Assembly (NCBI RefSeq): GCF_016461785.1
Contig: NZ_JAEMUH010000007.1
Location: 140,870 to 204,869 of the forward strand
Length of the DNA: 64,000 nucleotides
Reading direction: 5' to 3'
Origin: Marinomonas ostreistagni
Lineage (GTDB): Bacteria; Pseudomonadota; Gammaproteobacteria; Pseudomonadales; Marinomonadaceae
This document shows, one piece after another, positions 39,662 through 50,677 of this stretch. Both the position numbers and the translations under genes were made by a program. The notes below the pieces were generated by a model that had not been told where the DNA came from, ran no database searches, and was given only the letters and a program-made list of their open reading frames with translations. Positions within the stretch are counted from its first letter, which is position 1; the number at the start of each line of letters is the position of its first letter.

Positions 39662-40495
39662 CTAGTTACCACGTGAAATCATGATTCGATCAAGCAAACA
39701 AGTCGGTAACAAGCGACGCATCCATCCAGCCGCATAGGTAGGCCAAGTTACATAATAGCGTGGCTTAGGTTTTGTGGAAGACAACGCGTGCAATAACTTA
39801 TCCACCACGGCTCCCGCATGAAGTGTACCACTTGACGCTGGGCCGACTCGCTCTAATCGAGACACCGCATCCTGATATCCTTTTTGATGGCGGCTCGACT
39901 CAATATCGATATGAGCTTTTAAGGCTTTTAAAGCATTTGCCCGAAAACGACTTTCGATAGGGCCCGGCTCTATAGTGCTGATTTTGATCGGTGTATCACT
40001 CAGCTCCATTCGCATGGTATCTGTCAAACCTTCTAAAGCAAATTTACTCGCATTGTAGGCACCACGAAATGGAGCAGCGACCAAACCTAATACAGAGCTA
40101 TTCTGCACAATACGCCCGTATCCCTGAGCTAACATGACTTTAACGACTCGGGTTGTTAAATCATGCGTACCAAAGACATTGCTCTCAAATTGTTGTCGTA
40201 AGGCAGCAACAGGTAAATCCTCTACGGCACCGGGCTGTCCATAAGCGCCATTATTAAACAGAGCAAATAGACTACCTCCAGTAATTTCCAAGGTTTGCGC
40301 TAAGCCCCGCTCAATCGACTCGGGATCAGTTAGATCAAGCTGCACAGCATGCTTAATGCCTAACTTTCGTATACGGTCAACATCTTCTTGTTTACGGCAA
40401 CTAGCAATGACTTGAAAGTTCTTTGTTTGGAGCGTTAGCGCAGCATTTAAACCGATACCACTGCTGCATCCTGTAATTAAAATTGAATAACGCAT
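39662..40495 (-). CDS. Short-chain dehydrogenase/reductase
   Basis: Classical SDR oxidoreductase, 277 aa. Cofactor motif TGCSSGIGLNAAL (about 8-20), NNGAYG (NNAG equivalent), Ser in QNSSVLG and catalytic YNASK (about 154-158). The start at ATG 40495 with GGAAG upstream is chosen; an upstream extension to 40597 would add a spurious hydrophobic stretch. It resembles the YbbO/'SDR family NAD(P)-dependent' group with retinol-dehydrogenase-like C-terminus. Substrate unknown. Confidence 0.88.
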   Translation of the reverse strand: MRYSILITGCSSGIGLNAALTLQTKNFQVIASCRKQEDVDRIRKLGIKHAVQLDLTDPESIERGLAQTLEITGGSLFALFNNGAYGQPGAVEDLPVAALRQQFESNVFGTHDLTTRVVKVMLAQGYGRIVQNSSVLGLVAAPFRGAYNASKFALEGLTDTMRMELSDTPIKISTIEPGPIESRFRANALKALKAHIDIESSRHQKGYQDAVSRLERVGPASSGTLHAGAVVDKLLHALSSTKPKPRYYVTWPTYAAGWMRRLLPTCLLDRIMISRGN

Positions 40496-40660
40496 TGTTT
40501 CTTCCAAATGACAGTAAAAAAATATGATCAATGAGAATAGAAAAGCATTAACGCTATGCCAAATAATACTAATGAGAATGAATAAAATTTGACGCACATC
40601 AGTCTAAAAATTTAACCATGCATTCATAATTCCTGCTTATCGAAATCAAGGAGGAATCCA

Positions 40661-42283
40661 ATGAAGTTAACCAATATAAAAGTCAGTCGCAAGCTTTGGG
40701 GCTTGATTGCGATTCTGGTAAGTTTGCTTGTTATTTTTGAGTTTAATGCGTATTACACTCAATATCATGAAGCGCTTGATGCTCGAAAACTTCAAGTAAA
40801 AGAGCAAGTTGATAATGCTTACTCCTTAGTTAAATTTTATCACGATCAATCCTCTGTCCTAGGTGAAAAAGAAGCTAAAGAAAGAGCACTGCAAGCGGTC
40901 GCTGCACTACGCTATGGTGATGGTGGTTATTTCTGGGTCAACGATTACCAACATAAACTACTAATGCACCCTCTAAAGCCTCAGCTTAATGGTTCTGACG
41001 TAACCAATAAAACGGATGCAAGTGGTAACTATCATTGGCAAGCAATGGTGACAACCGTTAAGCAACAAGGGGAAGGCTTTGTTGAATACACATACAAAGG
41101 CCCACAAGTCGACACACCTGAGGATAAAGTCTCTTACGTAAAAGGTCTAAAGGACTGGGGCTGGATTATCGGTTCTGGTGTCTTTTATACCGATGTTAAA
41201 GCGGCATTTTGGTCTAATGTTCAAGTCTCTGCCATTATCGAAACCCTTTTAGTATTAGCAGCCTTGACGGCAAGCTGCTTTGTGGTTCGCAGCATTGTTC
41301 GACCATTAAAAGTTGTCACTGCTCACCTTCAAACCGTTGCAAGCGGCGACATGACACAGCACCTAGAGTTGAATCGCAAAGATGAACTAGGCATCTTAGC
41401 AGACTCCGCAAACCAGATGTCTTTAGCGCTGGGAAATACTTTAGGTAGTGTGTCAAACGCCATTCAAGAGCTGCAAGCGGTATCGTTACAAATGCGTACC
41501 AATACTGCTAATACCAAAGGTGGTATGGACGCTCAATTTAACGAAGTAGAAAAACTTGCTACAGCCATGAATGAAATGTCTTACTCTATTCGCGATGTGG
41601 CTAACAATGCGAAAGACACTGCAAGTGCAACCCAAGTGGTTCAAGAAACTACCCGATCATCTAGCAAAGATCTCAGTGAGACCAATCAGAACATTCAAAC
41701 ACTGACGCATCATGTTGAAGGTGCTAATACCGTTATCATTGAGTTGTTAAGCCAAACCCAAGAAATTGAATCAGTCTTAAGCGTCATTGGCGATATTTCA
41801 GAGCAGACTAACTTGCTTGCCTTAAACGCCGCCATTGAAGCTGCACGTGCTGGTGAGCAAGGCCGAGGATTTGCCGTGGTGGCTGATGAGGTTCGTACTC
41901 TTGCTAGCCGCACACAAAGCTCCACTGTAGAAATCCGTAACATCATTGAGAAGCTGCAACAACAGTCTTCTAATGCCTCGCAATCTATGGCGACCAGTAC
42001 AGAGCAAGCTGAAAAAGGCGCTGAGCGCATGAGAAATGCAGCAGATAACTTAGCTCGAATGCTGCAGCAAGTGGATGAAGTTTCCGACAGTAGTGTTCAG
42101 ATTGCTTCGGCGGCAGAGCAACAAGGCCAAGTTGCCGAAGAGATTAACAGCAACCTAATGGGTATCCGTGAAGTCTCTGAACGCGTTTTGCAAGAGTCAG
42201 AAGAAGTGGCGCAAGGATCTGAAATGATCGCTAAAATGGCTGATGCCCTACGTGTACAAATCAATCAATTCCGTTTTAATTAA
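40661..42283 (+). CDS. Methyl-accepting chemotaxis protein with single Cache sensor
   Basis: Inner membrane chemoreceptor, 540 aa: helix 1 (about 11-31), a periplasmic sCache_2 domain (about 35-180, [29 protein letters not shown] and [15 protein letters not shown]), helix 2 (about 186-210), a HAMP domain (about 211-265) and the signalling domain with the hairpin tip [36 protein letters not shown] (about 373-410). sCache_2 receptors commonly bind small carboxylates. No che genes nearby. GGAGG ribosome site. Followed by a terminator. Confidence 0.95.
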   Translation: MKLTNIKVSRKLWGLIAILVSLLVIFEFNAYYTQYHEALDARKLQVKEQVDNAYSLVKFYHDQSSVLGEKEAKERALQAVAALRYGDGGYFWVNDYQHKLLMHPLKPQLNGSDVTNKTDASGNYHWQAMVTTVKQQGEGFVEYTYKGPQVDTPEDKVSYVKGLKDWGWIIGSGVFYTDVKAAFWSNVQVSAIIETLLVLAALTASCFVVRSIVRPLKVVTAHLQTVASGDMTQHLELNRKDELGILADSANQMSLALGNTLGSVSNAIQELQAVSLQMRTNTANTKGGMDAQFNEVEKLATAMNEMSYSIRDVANNAKDTASATQVVQETTRSSSKDLSETNQNIQTLTHHVEGANTVIIELLSQTQEIESVLSVIGDISEQTNLLALNAAIEAARAGEQGRGFAVVADEVRTLASRTQSSTVEIRNIIEKLQQQSSNASQSMATSTEQAEKGAERMRNAADNLARMLQQVDEVSDSSVQIASAAEQQGQVAEEINSNLMGIREVSERVLQESEEVAQGSEMIAKMADALRVQINQFRFN

Positions 42284-42327
42284 TATTGTTTTTAAGCCAA
42301 GATATTAGTTAAAGCGATCATCTACAA

Positions 42328-42360
42328 AAAAGGCGAGCCTCCTAAGGGGCTCGCCTTTTC
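42328..42360 (+). terminator. Terminator after the chemoreceptor gene
   Basis: AAAAGGCGAGCC (42328-42339) pairs with GGCTCGCCTTTT (42348-42359) around an 8-base loop. It is T-rich on both ends and could also end the fghA transcript. Confidence 0.88.
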
Positions 42361-42398
42361 TATATTTAACAATAAAGTGCTTACATAAAAAGTCTAGA

Positions 42399-43232
42399 TT
42401 ATAGACCCAATGCTTTCGCGTGATGAACGAGGTGGTCATCAATAAAGCTAGAGATAAAGAAGTAACTGTGATCGTAGCCAGACTGACGACGTAGCGTCAG
42501 TTCATGACCTGCTTTTTCACAGGCTTGCTCAAGCGCTTCTGGCTTAAGTTGCTCTTCTAGGAAGTTATCCGCTTCACCTTGGTCAACCAATAACGGTAGA
42601 CGCTCTTGAGAAATCGCGATCAACTCACAGGTATCCCACGCTTTCCACGCTTCACGATCATCACCTAAGTAACCGGTGAAGGCTTTCTCGCCCCAAGGAC
42701 ACTGCGTTGGATTTGTGATCGGCGCAAACGCTGACACAGATTGGTAACGACCTGGATTTTTAAGCGCACAAATTAGCGCGCCGTGACCGCCCATAGAGTG
42801 ACCAGAGATAGAACGCTTATCCGTGACTGGGAAGTGCTCTTCTACCAATGTTGGCAACTCTTTTACCACATAGTCGTACATGTGGTAAGTGTTTGAGTAT
42901 GGCACCACCGTTGCGTTCACATAGAAACCTGCACCAGAGCCAAAGTCGTAGCTTTCATGCTCTGCTGGGTAATCGGTACCACGCGGACTCGTGTCAGGCA
43001 TTACAATCGCAAGACCGAGTTCCGCTGCTTTCTTAAACGCACCAGCTTTCTGTGAGAAGTTCTCATCCGTGCAAGTCAAACCTGACAACCAGTACAACAC
43101 AGGTACATTTTCGCTCTCAGCTTGTGCTGGCAAAAAGATGGCAAATACCATGTCACCTTTTACAGACAAACTTTCGTGACGGTAGCGTTTCAACCAACCG
43201 CCGCTTACTTTCGTGCTCGATAAAAGTTCCAT
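42399..43232 (-). CDS. fghA: S-formylglutathione hydrolase
   Basis: Hydrolyses S-formylglutathione to formate and glutathione in formaldehyde detoxification; cytoplasmic esterase D family. 277 aa. WLSGLTCTDENFSQKAG, PDTSPRG, the nucleophile in SISGHSMGGHGAL (Ser about 147), DQGEADNFL (Asp) and GYDHSYFFISSF (His) are all present. It follows frmA in the same direction, but a terminator hairpin sits between them. Confidence 0.96.
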   Translation of the reverse strand: MELLSSTKVSGGWLKRYRHESLSVKGDMVFAIFLPAQAESENVPVLYWLSGLTCTDENFSQKAGAFKKAAELGLAIVMPDTSPRGTDYPAEHESYDFGSGAGFYVNATVVPYSNTYHMYDYVVKELPTLVEEHFPVTDKRSISGHSMGGHGALICALKNPGRYQSVSAFAPITNPTQCPWGEKAFTGYLGDDREAWKAWDTCELIAISQERLPLLVDQGEADNFLEEQLKPEALEQACEKAGHELTLRRQSGYDHSYFFISSFIDDHLVHHAKALGL

Positions 43233-43254
43233 AATTCCCTCTTCGTATCAGTAA

Positions 43255-43283
43255 AAAAAGCCCATCCTAGAGATGGGCTTTTT
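43255..43283 (-). terminator. Terminator-like hairpin between frmA and fghA
   Basis: AAAAAGCCCATC (43255-43266) pairs with GATGGGCTTTTT (43272-43283) over a 5-base loop. On the minus strand it stands 15 bases past the frmA stop and 23 before fghA, so fghA would be expressed by read-through or from a promoter in the short gap. Confidence 0.85.
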
Positions 43284-43297
43284 AAGATGATGAACGC

Positions 43298-44461
<1,164 letters not shown>

Positions 44462-44549
44462 CTAAGTGTAGACGCAAAAAACTATTGCGATAATAGCCAT
44501 TTTGACAAATTATTATTGTCATACAGCAACAATAGCGAGTAATAATGTC

Positions 44550-45455
44550 ATGAAACACTGGGAAGCCATGGAAGCCTTTGTCGAAGTCGTGCATCAGGGG
44601 AGCTTCTCCAAAGCCGCAAGCAGGTTAAATGTTTCGGCTTCACACATCAGTCGCTTGATTACCCATTTAGAAGAGCGTTTAAACACCACGCTGTTATTTC
44701 GCACCACGCGCAGTATTCGACTCAGTGAAGCGGGCGAGAAGTTTTACCAACACTGTCGCGAGCTACCGAATGCACTCGCCAGCGCGGAAGAAGCCGTCAG
44801 TGCCCTCACTCAAGCACCCATGGGTACACTGCGTATTACCTGCGCCACCACCTTTGGCGAGCGCTACCTAGCGCCCTTGCTCAATGACTTTTTAATGCAA
44901 AACCCACAAGTCGACTTAGACTTTCATCTTACCAACCGCGAAGTGGACTTGGTGGAAGAAGGTTATGACCTCGCCATCCGCATGGGAGCACTGCGTGACT
45001 CCAGCCTGTTATCAAGACGACTGTGTGACCGAGCTGAATATCTGTGTGCCTCTCGGGAGTACGTTGACCAACATGGCGTGCCTCACACCCTCGCTGAACT
45101 GAGCAAACACAAATGCTTAATGGGCTCTAAAACTCACTGGGTATTCAGTCAGAACGGTCAGCGTAAAGAAGTCAAAGTCTCCAGCCATTGGCGCAGTAAC
45201 TCTGGCCCTGCCCTTCTCGACGCCATCCGCCGAGGTCTCGGTATTGCGCAATTGCCTGATTACTATGTAAAAGAAGACTTAGCGTCAGGGCGACTGATTT
45301 CATTGCTCCCACAATATCAGTACCCCTACACCGGTGTGTGGCTGGTTTATCCTCGCGCCCAACAGCCGTCACCGAAACTCAAAGCCGTTTGCGATTACTT
45401 GATTGAGCGCTTTGAAAAAGAAGATATTTTTGCCAGTTGGAGTAAACGGCTTTGA
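44550..45455 (+). CDS. LysR-family regulator divergent from frmA
   Basis: LysR-type transcription factor, 301 aa. N-terminal winged helix with FVEVVHQGSFSKAASRLNVSASHISRLITHLEERLNTTLLFRTTRSIRLSEAG (about 8-60), then the substrate-binding domain. The ATG at 44550 is preferred to an ATG at 44502 since the conserved domain starts soon after it. Its divergent place next to frmA suggests that it regulates formaldehyde detoxification genes; this is inference, though LysR-frmA-fghA sets are common. Confidence 0.92.
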   Translation: MKHWEAMEAFVEVVHQGSFSKAASRLNVSASHISRLITHLEERLNTTLLFRTTRSIRLSEAGEKFYQHCRELPNALASAEEAVSALTQAPMGTLRITCATTFGERYLAPLLNDFLMQNPQVDLDFHLTNREVDLVEEGYDLAIRMGALRDSSLLSRRLCDRAEYLCASREYVDQHGVPHTLAELSKHKCLMGSKTHWVFSQNGQRKEVKVSSHWRSNSGPALLDAIRRGLGIAQLPDYYVKEDLASGRLISLLPQYQYPYTGVWLVYPRAQQPSPKLKAVCDYLIERFEKEDIFASWSKRL

Positions 45456-45468
45456 TACTAAGCGAACC

Positions 45469-45493
45469 AGAGCTAACAAGCCTTGTTAGCTCT
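45469..45493. terminator. Bidirectional hairpin between the LysR and DUF2157 genes
   Basis: AGAGCTAACAA (45469-45479) and TTGTTAGCTCT (45483-45493) form an 11-bp perfect stem with a 3-base loop at the 3' ends of two convergent genes; it includes the stop codon of the minus-strand gene. No long T-run. Confidence 0.6.
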
Positions 45494-46517
45494 CTCTAAA
45501 CTCCAATAGCTCTCTTAGTGGCAAAGGCATTTTTTTCCTGGCGGCCATCGAAATATTTTGCTCGTTTTTCTGCCAAATCACACCAAGCGCAATAATACCA
45601 AGCCCTATCAACACCAACGCCATTGGAAAGAGCCAACTGTCTTTGAAGACACTAGATGCTAGATGACCGAAATAAGCACAACAGCCTAATGCTCCGAATA
45701 CTACAAACACTCGCCGCATCAACAATACACCAATACCAACCATCACCAGGTTAATGCTGAAGTAGATAAATTTAGAAAGCTCATCATCAGAATGCTGACT
45801 GCTCATGCCTCCCCAAAAAGTGAGGACACCAAAAATATACAGCCAAAATGCGTAGTCAGCGATTTTATGGGCTTTTAGGTCAACCACAAAAGCCAAGATA
45901 ATCATGACCAAACCAACGTACATAGAAATTAAGGTTCTAAGTTCATAGGCAGATCGATCACCCGCTAACATCAATGCAACATCCATCGACATATACCAAA
46001 GCGAGACAGCGATGGGCATGAGCATAAATGGATATTTATACTTCCAAGCCAGCAAACCACCTACGGCAAGAGTAGCAACTTCCATATAAATCCAATGCCA
46101 TTTAATGGTTCTATGAAAGCTTTTATACACACTGTCATCAGGCCAAACGCCTAACCATTTCTGCAGCCCATAAACCGCTAACGGTGTTATACAAACCACA
46201 AAGGTCGCACATATACCTGCAGGAATACTTAAGTTTCTAGCGGCGAACACATGGCATATCCAAAGCCCGAGCACAGCATACAAGAGCGAAATAAAGAATA
46301 TCCCAGCGCCGCCAAACGACTCCCATCCTAAATTCATAAACAGCGACATTGCCCCGATGGCCATCATACCGCCAAGGTAATAGAGGGTATGCGTGAAATT
46401 GAATGTCGGAGTGCTCTGCGACTGATGCGACAAGAACTCATACAAGGCTTCAGACTGCTCAGTGGAAATAATCCCCTCGTTCGCAGCGGCTTTCAATTGT
46501 CTCTTTGTTACATCCAT
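45486..46517 (-). CDS. DUF2157-like multi-pass membrane protein
   Basis: 343 aa. A soluble N-terminal part (about 1-38, KRQLKAAANEGIISTEQSEALYEFL) of the type seen in DUF2157 proteins precedes about ten hydrophobic segments; the C-terminus is basic (MAARKKMPLPLRELLEF). No enzyme motif is visible. Placed by the N-terminal helix-like 'second part binds, then ring of helices' layout; function unknown. It precedes nothing in its operon; the TPR gene downstream on the same strand starts 56 bases upstream (47320-46574) and could be read into it. Confidence 0.65.
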   Translation of the reverse strand: MDVTKRQLKAAANEGIISTEQSEALYEFLSHQSQSTPTFNFTHTLYYLGGMMAIGAMSLFMNLGWESFGGAGIFFISLLYAVLGLWICHVFAARNLSIPAGICATFVVCITPLAVYGLQKWLGVWPDDSVYKSFHRTIKWHWIYMEVATLAVGGLLAWKYKYPFMLMPIAVSLWYMSMDVALMLAGDRSAYELRTLISMYVGLVMIILAFVVDLKAHKIADYAFWLYIFGVLTFWGGMSSQHSDDELSKFIYFSINLVMVGIGVLLMRRVFVVFGALGCCAYFGHLASSVFKDSWLFPMALVLIGLGIIALGVIWQKNEQNISMAARKKMPLPLRELLEFRES

Positions 46518-46573
46518 TTAAGTCCCCCAAAATCCAAAGAAAGTCGAAGTGAAGCAGTGTAGTCCAAGAAGCG

Positions 46574-47320
46574 TTAATGCTTTTTAAACTTTACATTGCC
46601 GCTTTTGATGGCATCTAGTAAACCTTCAACGTGCTCATTATTGGGCGTTAGACCTTTGTAGATCTCAAGATTTTTTACAGCCAACTCCATGTTTTGCTGC
46701 GATAAATAGACCATACCTAGCGAATAGTAAGCTTGCTTCACCCCTGCTTTTGCTGATTTTTCTAAATACGGCAATGCTTTGCTTCCTTGATTACTATCAG
46801 CTAGGAAAACACCGTACCTATAATTTGCAAACGTATCATCTGGCATCTGATTAAGTAGGTTTCTAAAATCTCGATCCGCCTTATCCGCCGAACCAGGAAT
46901 ATCTAGCATGAATCCAATACTATTTATAAGGCTGCTGCGTTTTAAAAGATCAGTAGATGCTGTCGGCGTATCCACAAGAATATCCAACACTCCTGAAAGC
47001 GACCGTGCGTCAGCTTTAGCACGTCGCAAATCCGCAGCGTTGTCAAACCTAGGAGGATAAACACTCGCATGTTTCCCAAGGTCATTAATGATTGAATCTA
47101 AATATCGTAAATCAACGCCTTTCTTTTGACCGTTTTCAGTTTCCGTAACGATTAAAATCTTCTTCGCATCGTAATTACCGTACATCTCTGCGTAAGAAGC
47201 GTTAGCAATAAACTGAAAAAAACAAAACAACGAGGCAATGATTTTAGGTTTCAGATTACTCAATGAAGGCTTGTAAGACAAAGTCCAGCTCACAGCATAC
47301 ATGCCACTTCGACTTTTCAT
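46574..47320 (-). CDS. Exported TPR-repeat protein
   Basis: 248 aa. Hydrophobic segment at about 28-44 ending ANASYA looks like a late signal peptide. A middle region with GVDLRYLDSIINDLGKHASVYPPRFDNAADLRRA is followed by two to three TPR/Sel1-like repeats at about 155-245 (FANYRYGVFLADSNQGSKALPYLEKSAKAGVKQAYYSLGMVYLSQ). AAGGATG lies before the ATG. Probably a periplasmic scaffold. The DUF2157 gene follows within 56 bases. Not recognised beyond the repeats. Confidence 0.65.
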   Translation of the reverse strand: MKSRSGMYAVSWTLSYKPSLSNLKPKIIASLFCFFQFIANASYAEMYGNYDAKKILIVTETENGQKKGVDLRYLDSIINDLGKHASVYPPRFDNAADLRRAKADARSLSGVLDILVDTPTASTDLLKRSSLINSIGFMLDIPGSADKADRDFRNLLNQMPDDTFANYRYGVFLADSNQGSKALPYLEKSAKAGVKQAYYSLGMVYLSQQNMELAVKNLEIYKGLTPNNEHVEGLLDAIKSGNVKFKKH

Positions 47321-47645
47321 AATTGGACATCCTTGTTAAGGGGATCAGTAAGATCCTAATAAAAATCACTTCATTCTCTCTTCGTTTTCCCACCATATTG
47401 AGAATGATTTTTATTTTTAACAAAGAATATTTTAAATATCAAGCAGTGCACCAAGATAGTTAAACATCACACAAAAGACGCATGTCTAAATCGCTTAGCG
47501 ACTAGTCCAGTTCCCCCAGGCTTCTCAAATAAATACCTCTACATTCTCTAATTTGATCTAAGTCGCTTTCTATCCATTACTGACTTGCAGAAATAACATC
47601 TGCTTAATACATTAGAAAAATCTAATAATTATTTAAGGATTTATC
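47321..47645. promoter_or_regulatory. Gene-free region upstream of the dihydrolipoamide dehydrogenase-like gene
   Basis: 325 bases of AT-rich intergenic DNA between divergent genes. A short palindrome GGATC-AGTAA-GATCC lies near 47342-47356. A sequence TTGAGAATGATTTTTATT near 47398-47415 resembles a Fur box in the left half (GAGAATGAT). No gene, tRNA or other repeat was recognised here. Confidence 0.35.
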
Positions 47646-49058
47646 ATGCGTCAAGTAGATGTTGCGATCATTGGAGCAGGCTCTGCGGGCTTAACCGCAC
47701 TCGGACTGATAAAAAAAGTGACCAATAATTATGTGCTAATCAATGAAGGTTGGTATGGCACGACGTGCGCCAAAGTGGGCTGCATGCCGTCGAAGGTGCT
47801 GATTCAAATTGCCGATGATTTTGACCGCTTGAAAAAGCTGCCCGTAGAAGGCATCGAAGGGGTAGCCCAAGCACACGTAAATGGTGAAACCGTGATGAAA
47901 CGAGTGCAGTCTATGCGCGACGGCTTTGTCGAGAAAACCATTGCCCCTTGGCAAACACTACCAGCCGATAAGAACCTTAACGGTCGCGCCGCTTTTATCG
48001 ACGCCAACACGCTAGAAGTGACATATTCCGATGGCCAAACAGAGCAAATTCAAGCGAAGCAGATTATCTTAGCCCCTGGCTCACGTCCCGTTTTACCTGC
48101 GGCGTGGCAAGCCATCCAGGGTGTCGTGACGTCCGACACCTTCTTTGAGCAGGCTAGCCTACCGAAAAAAGTCGCCGTCATTGGCCTTGGCGTGATTGGT
48201 CTAGAGCTTGGCCAAGCCATGGCCCGTTTGGGTGTCGAGGTAGTAGGCATTGAAATGGCCGATACCTTGGCTGGCATTAGCGATCCCGAGGTGCGTAACA
48301 AGGCTCTTGAACTTCTAGGTCATGACTTTCCGCTTTACCTTGGTCAAGCGGCACAATTAGAGCCAATCGAAAACGGAGTCAAAGTAAGCGTTGGCGAGCA
48401 GAGTATTGAAGTGGATCAAGTACTTGCCGCCCTAGGTCGTCGTCCTAACCTAGATACAGTGAACCTTGCTAACGCTGGTATTACGTTAGATGAACAAGGC
48501 ATGCCTGAGATCGATTCAAGTACTATGCGTATCCAAGGTACAAGTATCTATGTAGCGGGCGATGCGACAGGGCAAAAGGCCATCCTTCATGAAGCCGCAG
48601 ATGAAGGTCGCATCGCCGCCTACAACGTCATTCAAGCCCTACAGCAAGGCGAAGCCAAACACTACCAAGCACGCACCGAACTGGGCATGGCGTTTACTCA
48701 TCCTAATATCGGCTTCTTTGGCAAACGCTTTGTAGAGCTTGATCCTGAACACATTGCCATCGGTAGCTATAATTTCAATATGCTCGGTCGCCCACGAGTC
48801 ATGCAAGAGACGGAAGGGCTAATTCGTTTGTATGCAGATAAGAAAACAAAGCAATTAGTAGGGGGGGAAATGATCGCCCCACGAGGTGAACACTTACTGC
48901 ATCAACTGGCTTGGGTTCATCAGCTTAATGTCGAAATAGCCGAGATCCTACGCTTGCCGTTCTATCACCCCAATATCGAAGAGGGTGTTCGCATGGCACT
49001 TAGGGAGTTAGCAAAGCAACTTTACGATAAACCAGTGGAAGAAGTTATTGGCGCTTAA
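47646..49058 (+). CDS. Dihydrolipoamide dehydrogenase-like flavoprotein
   Basis: Pyridine nucleotide-disulfide oxidoreductase, 470 aa. FAD motif IIGAGSAGLTAL (about 8-19), redox pair TTCAKVGCMPSK (Cys about 40 and 45), NAD(P) motif GLGVIGLELGQAMARLGVEVVGIE (about 179-202), ATG motif in GDATGQKAILHEAADEG, and C-terminal HPNIEEGVRMAL with the His-Glu pair. It is not beside pyruvate or 2-oxoglutarate dehydrogenase genes, so it may be a stand-alone lipoamide or other disulfide reductase, not the Lpd of the main complexes. Monocistronic. Confidence 0.87.
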   Translation: MRQVDVAIIGAGSAGLTALGLIKKVTNNYVLINEGWYGTTCAKVGCMPSKVLIQIADDFDRLKKLPVEGIEGVAQAHVNGETVMKRVQSMRDGFVEKTIAPWQTLPADKNLNGRAAFIDANTLEVTYSDGQTEQIQAKQIILAPGSRPVLPAAWQAIQGVVTSDTFFEQASLPKKVAVIGLGVIGLELGQAMARLGVEVVGIEMADTLAGISDPEVRNKALELLGHDFPLYLGQAAQLEPIENGVKVSVGEQSIEVDQVLAALGRRPNLDTVNLANAGITLDEQGMPEIDSSTMRIQGTSIYVAGDATGQKAILHEAADEGRIAAYNVIQALQQGEAKHYQARTELGMAFTHPNIGFFGKRFVELDPEHIAIGSYNFNMLGRPRVMQETEGLIRLYADKKTKQLVGGEMIAPRGEHLLHQLAWVHQLNVEIAEILRLPFYHPNIEEGVRMALRELAKQLYDKPVEEVIGA

Positions 49059-49077
49059 GGAACAACACCCTCACTCT

Positions 49078-49111
49078 GGCAACCTTAATCAATCTTAAGA
49101 ATAAGGTTGCC
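49078..49111. terminator. Hairpin between convergent genes at 49 kb
   Basis: GGCAACCTTA (49078-49087) and TAAGGTTGCC (49102-49111) pair perfectly over a 14-base loop, between the flavoprotein gene (+) and the esterase gene (-). No clear T-run, so it is only a likely terminator. Confidence 0.5.
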
Positions 49112-49116
49112 AATAT

Positions 49117-49965
49117 TTACCGGGCAGTCAGGGAGAATTGCTCTAAAATCAACTCAACCAGCGGCTGCTTTCTAAATTTCCGAGCCGAGCCATCTAGATC
49201 TTTGAGTGAATGCGCTGCTTTTGGTAAGACCACCAGTTGATAGCGTCCTCCAGCACTTTCGAAAATATGCTGGGCATTTTTTTGCGAAGTAAATGGAATG
49301 TCCAAAAAGCCTTTTTCCCCTATCCCTCCGGCTATAGGTACATTTTCATCCAACTCACCATGAATATTAATAATGGTGTTATTTACGGCCTTTGCACACT
49401 GTTTGGGATCGACCATTAAAGTGGCTGAGAGTGTTACCACCTTTTGAAATGTCTCGGTCGTACACACCATTGTCTGCAGCATCATTCCACCATTCGAATG
49501 ACCAACAGCTAACTTATTAACATCACTGACGTGATAACGCGATTGCAAAGTTTCTACCGCCTCAGAAATGTAGCTTATGTCATCCACCTGATCTCGGTAG
49601 GGTTTACCACAGCAACCTCTACCTGCATTCCATGCTTTAAATTTAGCACCTCCCAAACGCGCGGCAGCACTACCATTTAAATACGCTACAACCATTCCGA
49701 GCTGATCGGCAGCCTGCTCAAACGCTAATTTTCTTTGTATGAACTGAGCATTACCAGCACCACCATGTAGGACTATCAGCAAATATAGATGAGCCTTTTC
49801 AGAGAACCGATCAGGTACATAAAGCAGCCATTCTCGCTCATTAAATGACTCTGTTTGATAACGCCCCTCGGCTTGTACGGGCAAGCTCAAAGCCAGCCAA
49901 ACACCACTCCCTATCAGGTAATAGAGCAATGTCTGTAGCCATTTAATGAGGTAAAGTCCCTGCAT
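49117..49965 (-). CDS. Secreted esterase of the LpqC/PHB-depolymerase family
   Basis: Alpha/beta hydrolase, COG3509-type. 282 aa, signal peptide or anchor about 10-32 (ending VQA). LLIVLHGGAGNAQFI near 60-74 holds the oxyanion site; NKLAVGHSNGGMMLQTMVC the nucleophile Ser (about 157), INIHGELDENVPIAGG the Asp, and LPKAAHSLKDLDGSA a catalytic His. CCGKPYRDQVDD is the typical Cys-Cys/Asp segment of the feruloyl-esterase/PHB-depolymerase fold. Substrate cannot be stated; such enzymes cleave hydroxycinnamic or polyester bonds. Alone on its strand. Confidence 0.85.
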   Translation of the reverse strand: MQGLYLIKWLQTLLYYLIGSGVWLALSLPVQAEGRYQTESFNEREWLLYVPDRFSEKAHLYLLIVLHGGAGNAQFIQRKLAFEQAADQLGMVVAYLNGSAAARLGGAKFKAWNAGRGCCGKPYRDQVDDISYISEAVETLQSRYHVSDVNKLAVGHSNGGMMLQTMVCTTETFQKVVTLSATLMVDPKQCAKAVNNTIINIHGELDENVPIAGGIGEKGFLDIPFTSQKNAQHIFESAGGRYQLVVLPKAAHSLKDLDGSARKFRKQPLVELILEQFSLTAR

Positions 49966-50067
49966 TATTCCTACCCTCTCTTATAAGCGAATCACCGTAA
50001 TAAAGCTTTAATCTAACGGTACGATGTTAGGCAAAAGTTCGATCAGAAAGAAATACAGGCTCGAGCA

Positions 50068-50604
50068 TCATTGGTCAAAACCACTAACACTATCCATAAA
50101 CCGACTAATAAATGTCATGACTTCTTTCTCGTAATCAGTCTCCTGAATAAACGTGTCAATTTCCTTAGGTAACTTGCCGATCAGAGGCACCCGTAAAAAA
50201 ATATCTTCTTGAAAATTCTCGCTGACCGTTGCCAATACGAGTCGTAAGGAAGCCAGCATATCATCGCCTCGATGAGATGCATGGACCAACGCAATGTTTT
50301 TCCCGATCACTTCATAGCGAGACACCATCCAATCTATCGCGTTTTTAAGGCCACCGGGAATCGCTCGAACATACTCAGGACTTGAAATAATAATGCCATC
50401 CGCCGTGGCAATGAGGTCAATAAAATTACGTACAGCAAGAGGGGTCGACTCACCCTCTAAGTCAGGAGAAAACACTGGTAGCGTATGGAGCTGATCAAAA
50501 ATAAACACCTCAACGCCTTCTGGCACTCTAGATTGAATTGCCGAAAGCAAAGCTGTATTGGTCGAGGCCTTACGGGCACTACCGGAGATAGCAAGAATCT
50601 TCAT
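50068..50604 (-). CDS. NADPH-dependent FMN reductase family protein
   Basis: Flavodoxin-fold reductase, 178 aa. Phosphate-binding loop ISGSARKASTNTALL near the N-terminus (about 5-19) and SPEYVRAIPGGLKNAIDWM (about 92-110) are the family's FMN motifs. Such proteins reduce quinones, chromate or azo compounds; the natural substrate is unknown. It starts 74 bases before the ASCH gene end and may be a separate unit. Confidence 0.88.
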   Translation of the reverse strand: MKILAISGSARKASTNTALLSAIQSRVPEGVEVFIFDQLHTLPVFSPDLEGESTPLAVRNFIDLIATADGIIISSPEYVRAIPGGLKNAIDWMVSRYEVIGKNIALVHASHRGDDMLASLRLVLATVSENFQEDIFLRVPLIGKLPKEIDTFIQETDYEKEVMTFISRFMDSVSGFDQ

Positions 50605-50677
50605 AAAACATTCCTTGTCGTAGGCTAGTTCACGTTACTGATGTGTATCAAGCATCGTGCAGCAGAGATCATCTTTT

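Noticed and set aside
39662..40597. SDR gene starting at 40597 with an N-terminal membrane segment
   Set aside because: The extension is upstream of a good ribosome site and before the conserved Rossmann motif; it is probably non-coding.
47398..47415. Firm Fur box call before the flavoprotein gene
   Set aside because: Only one half-site matches; it is kept only as a low-interest finding.
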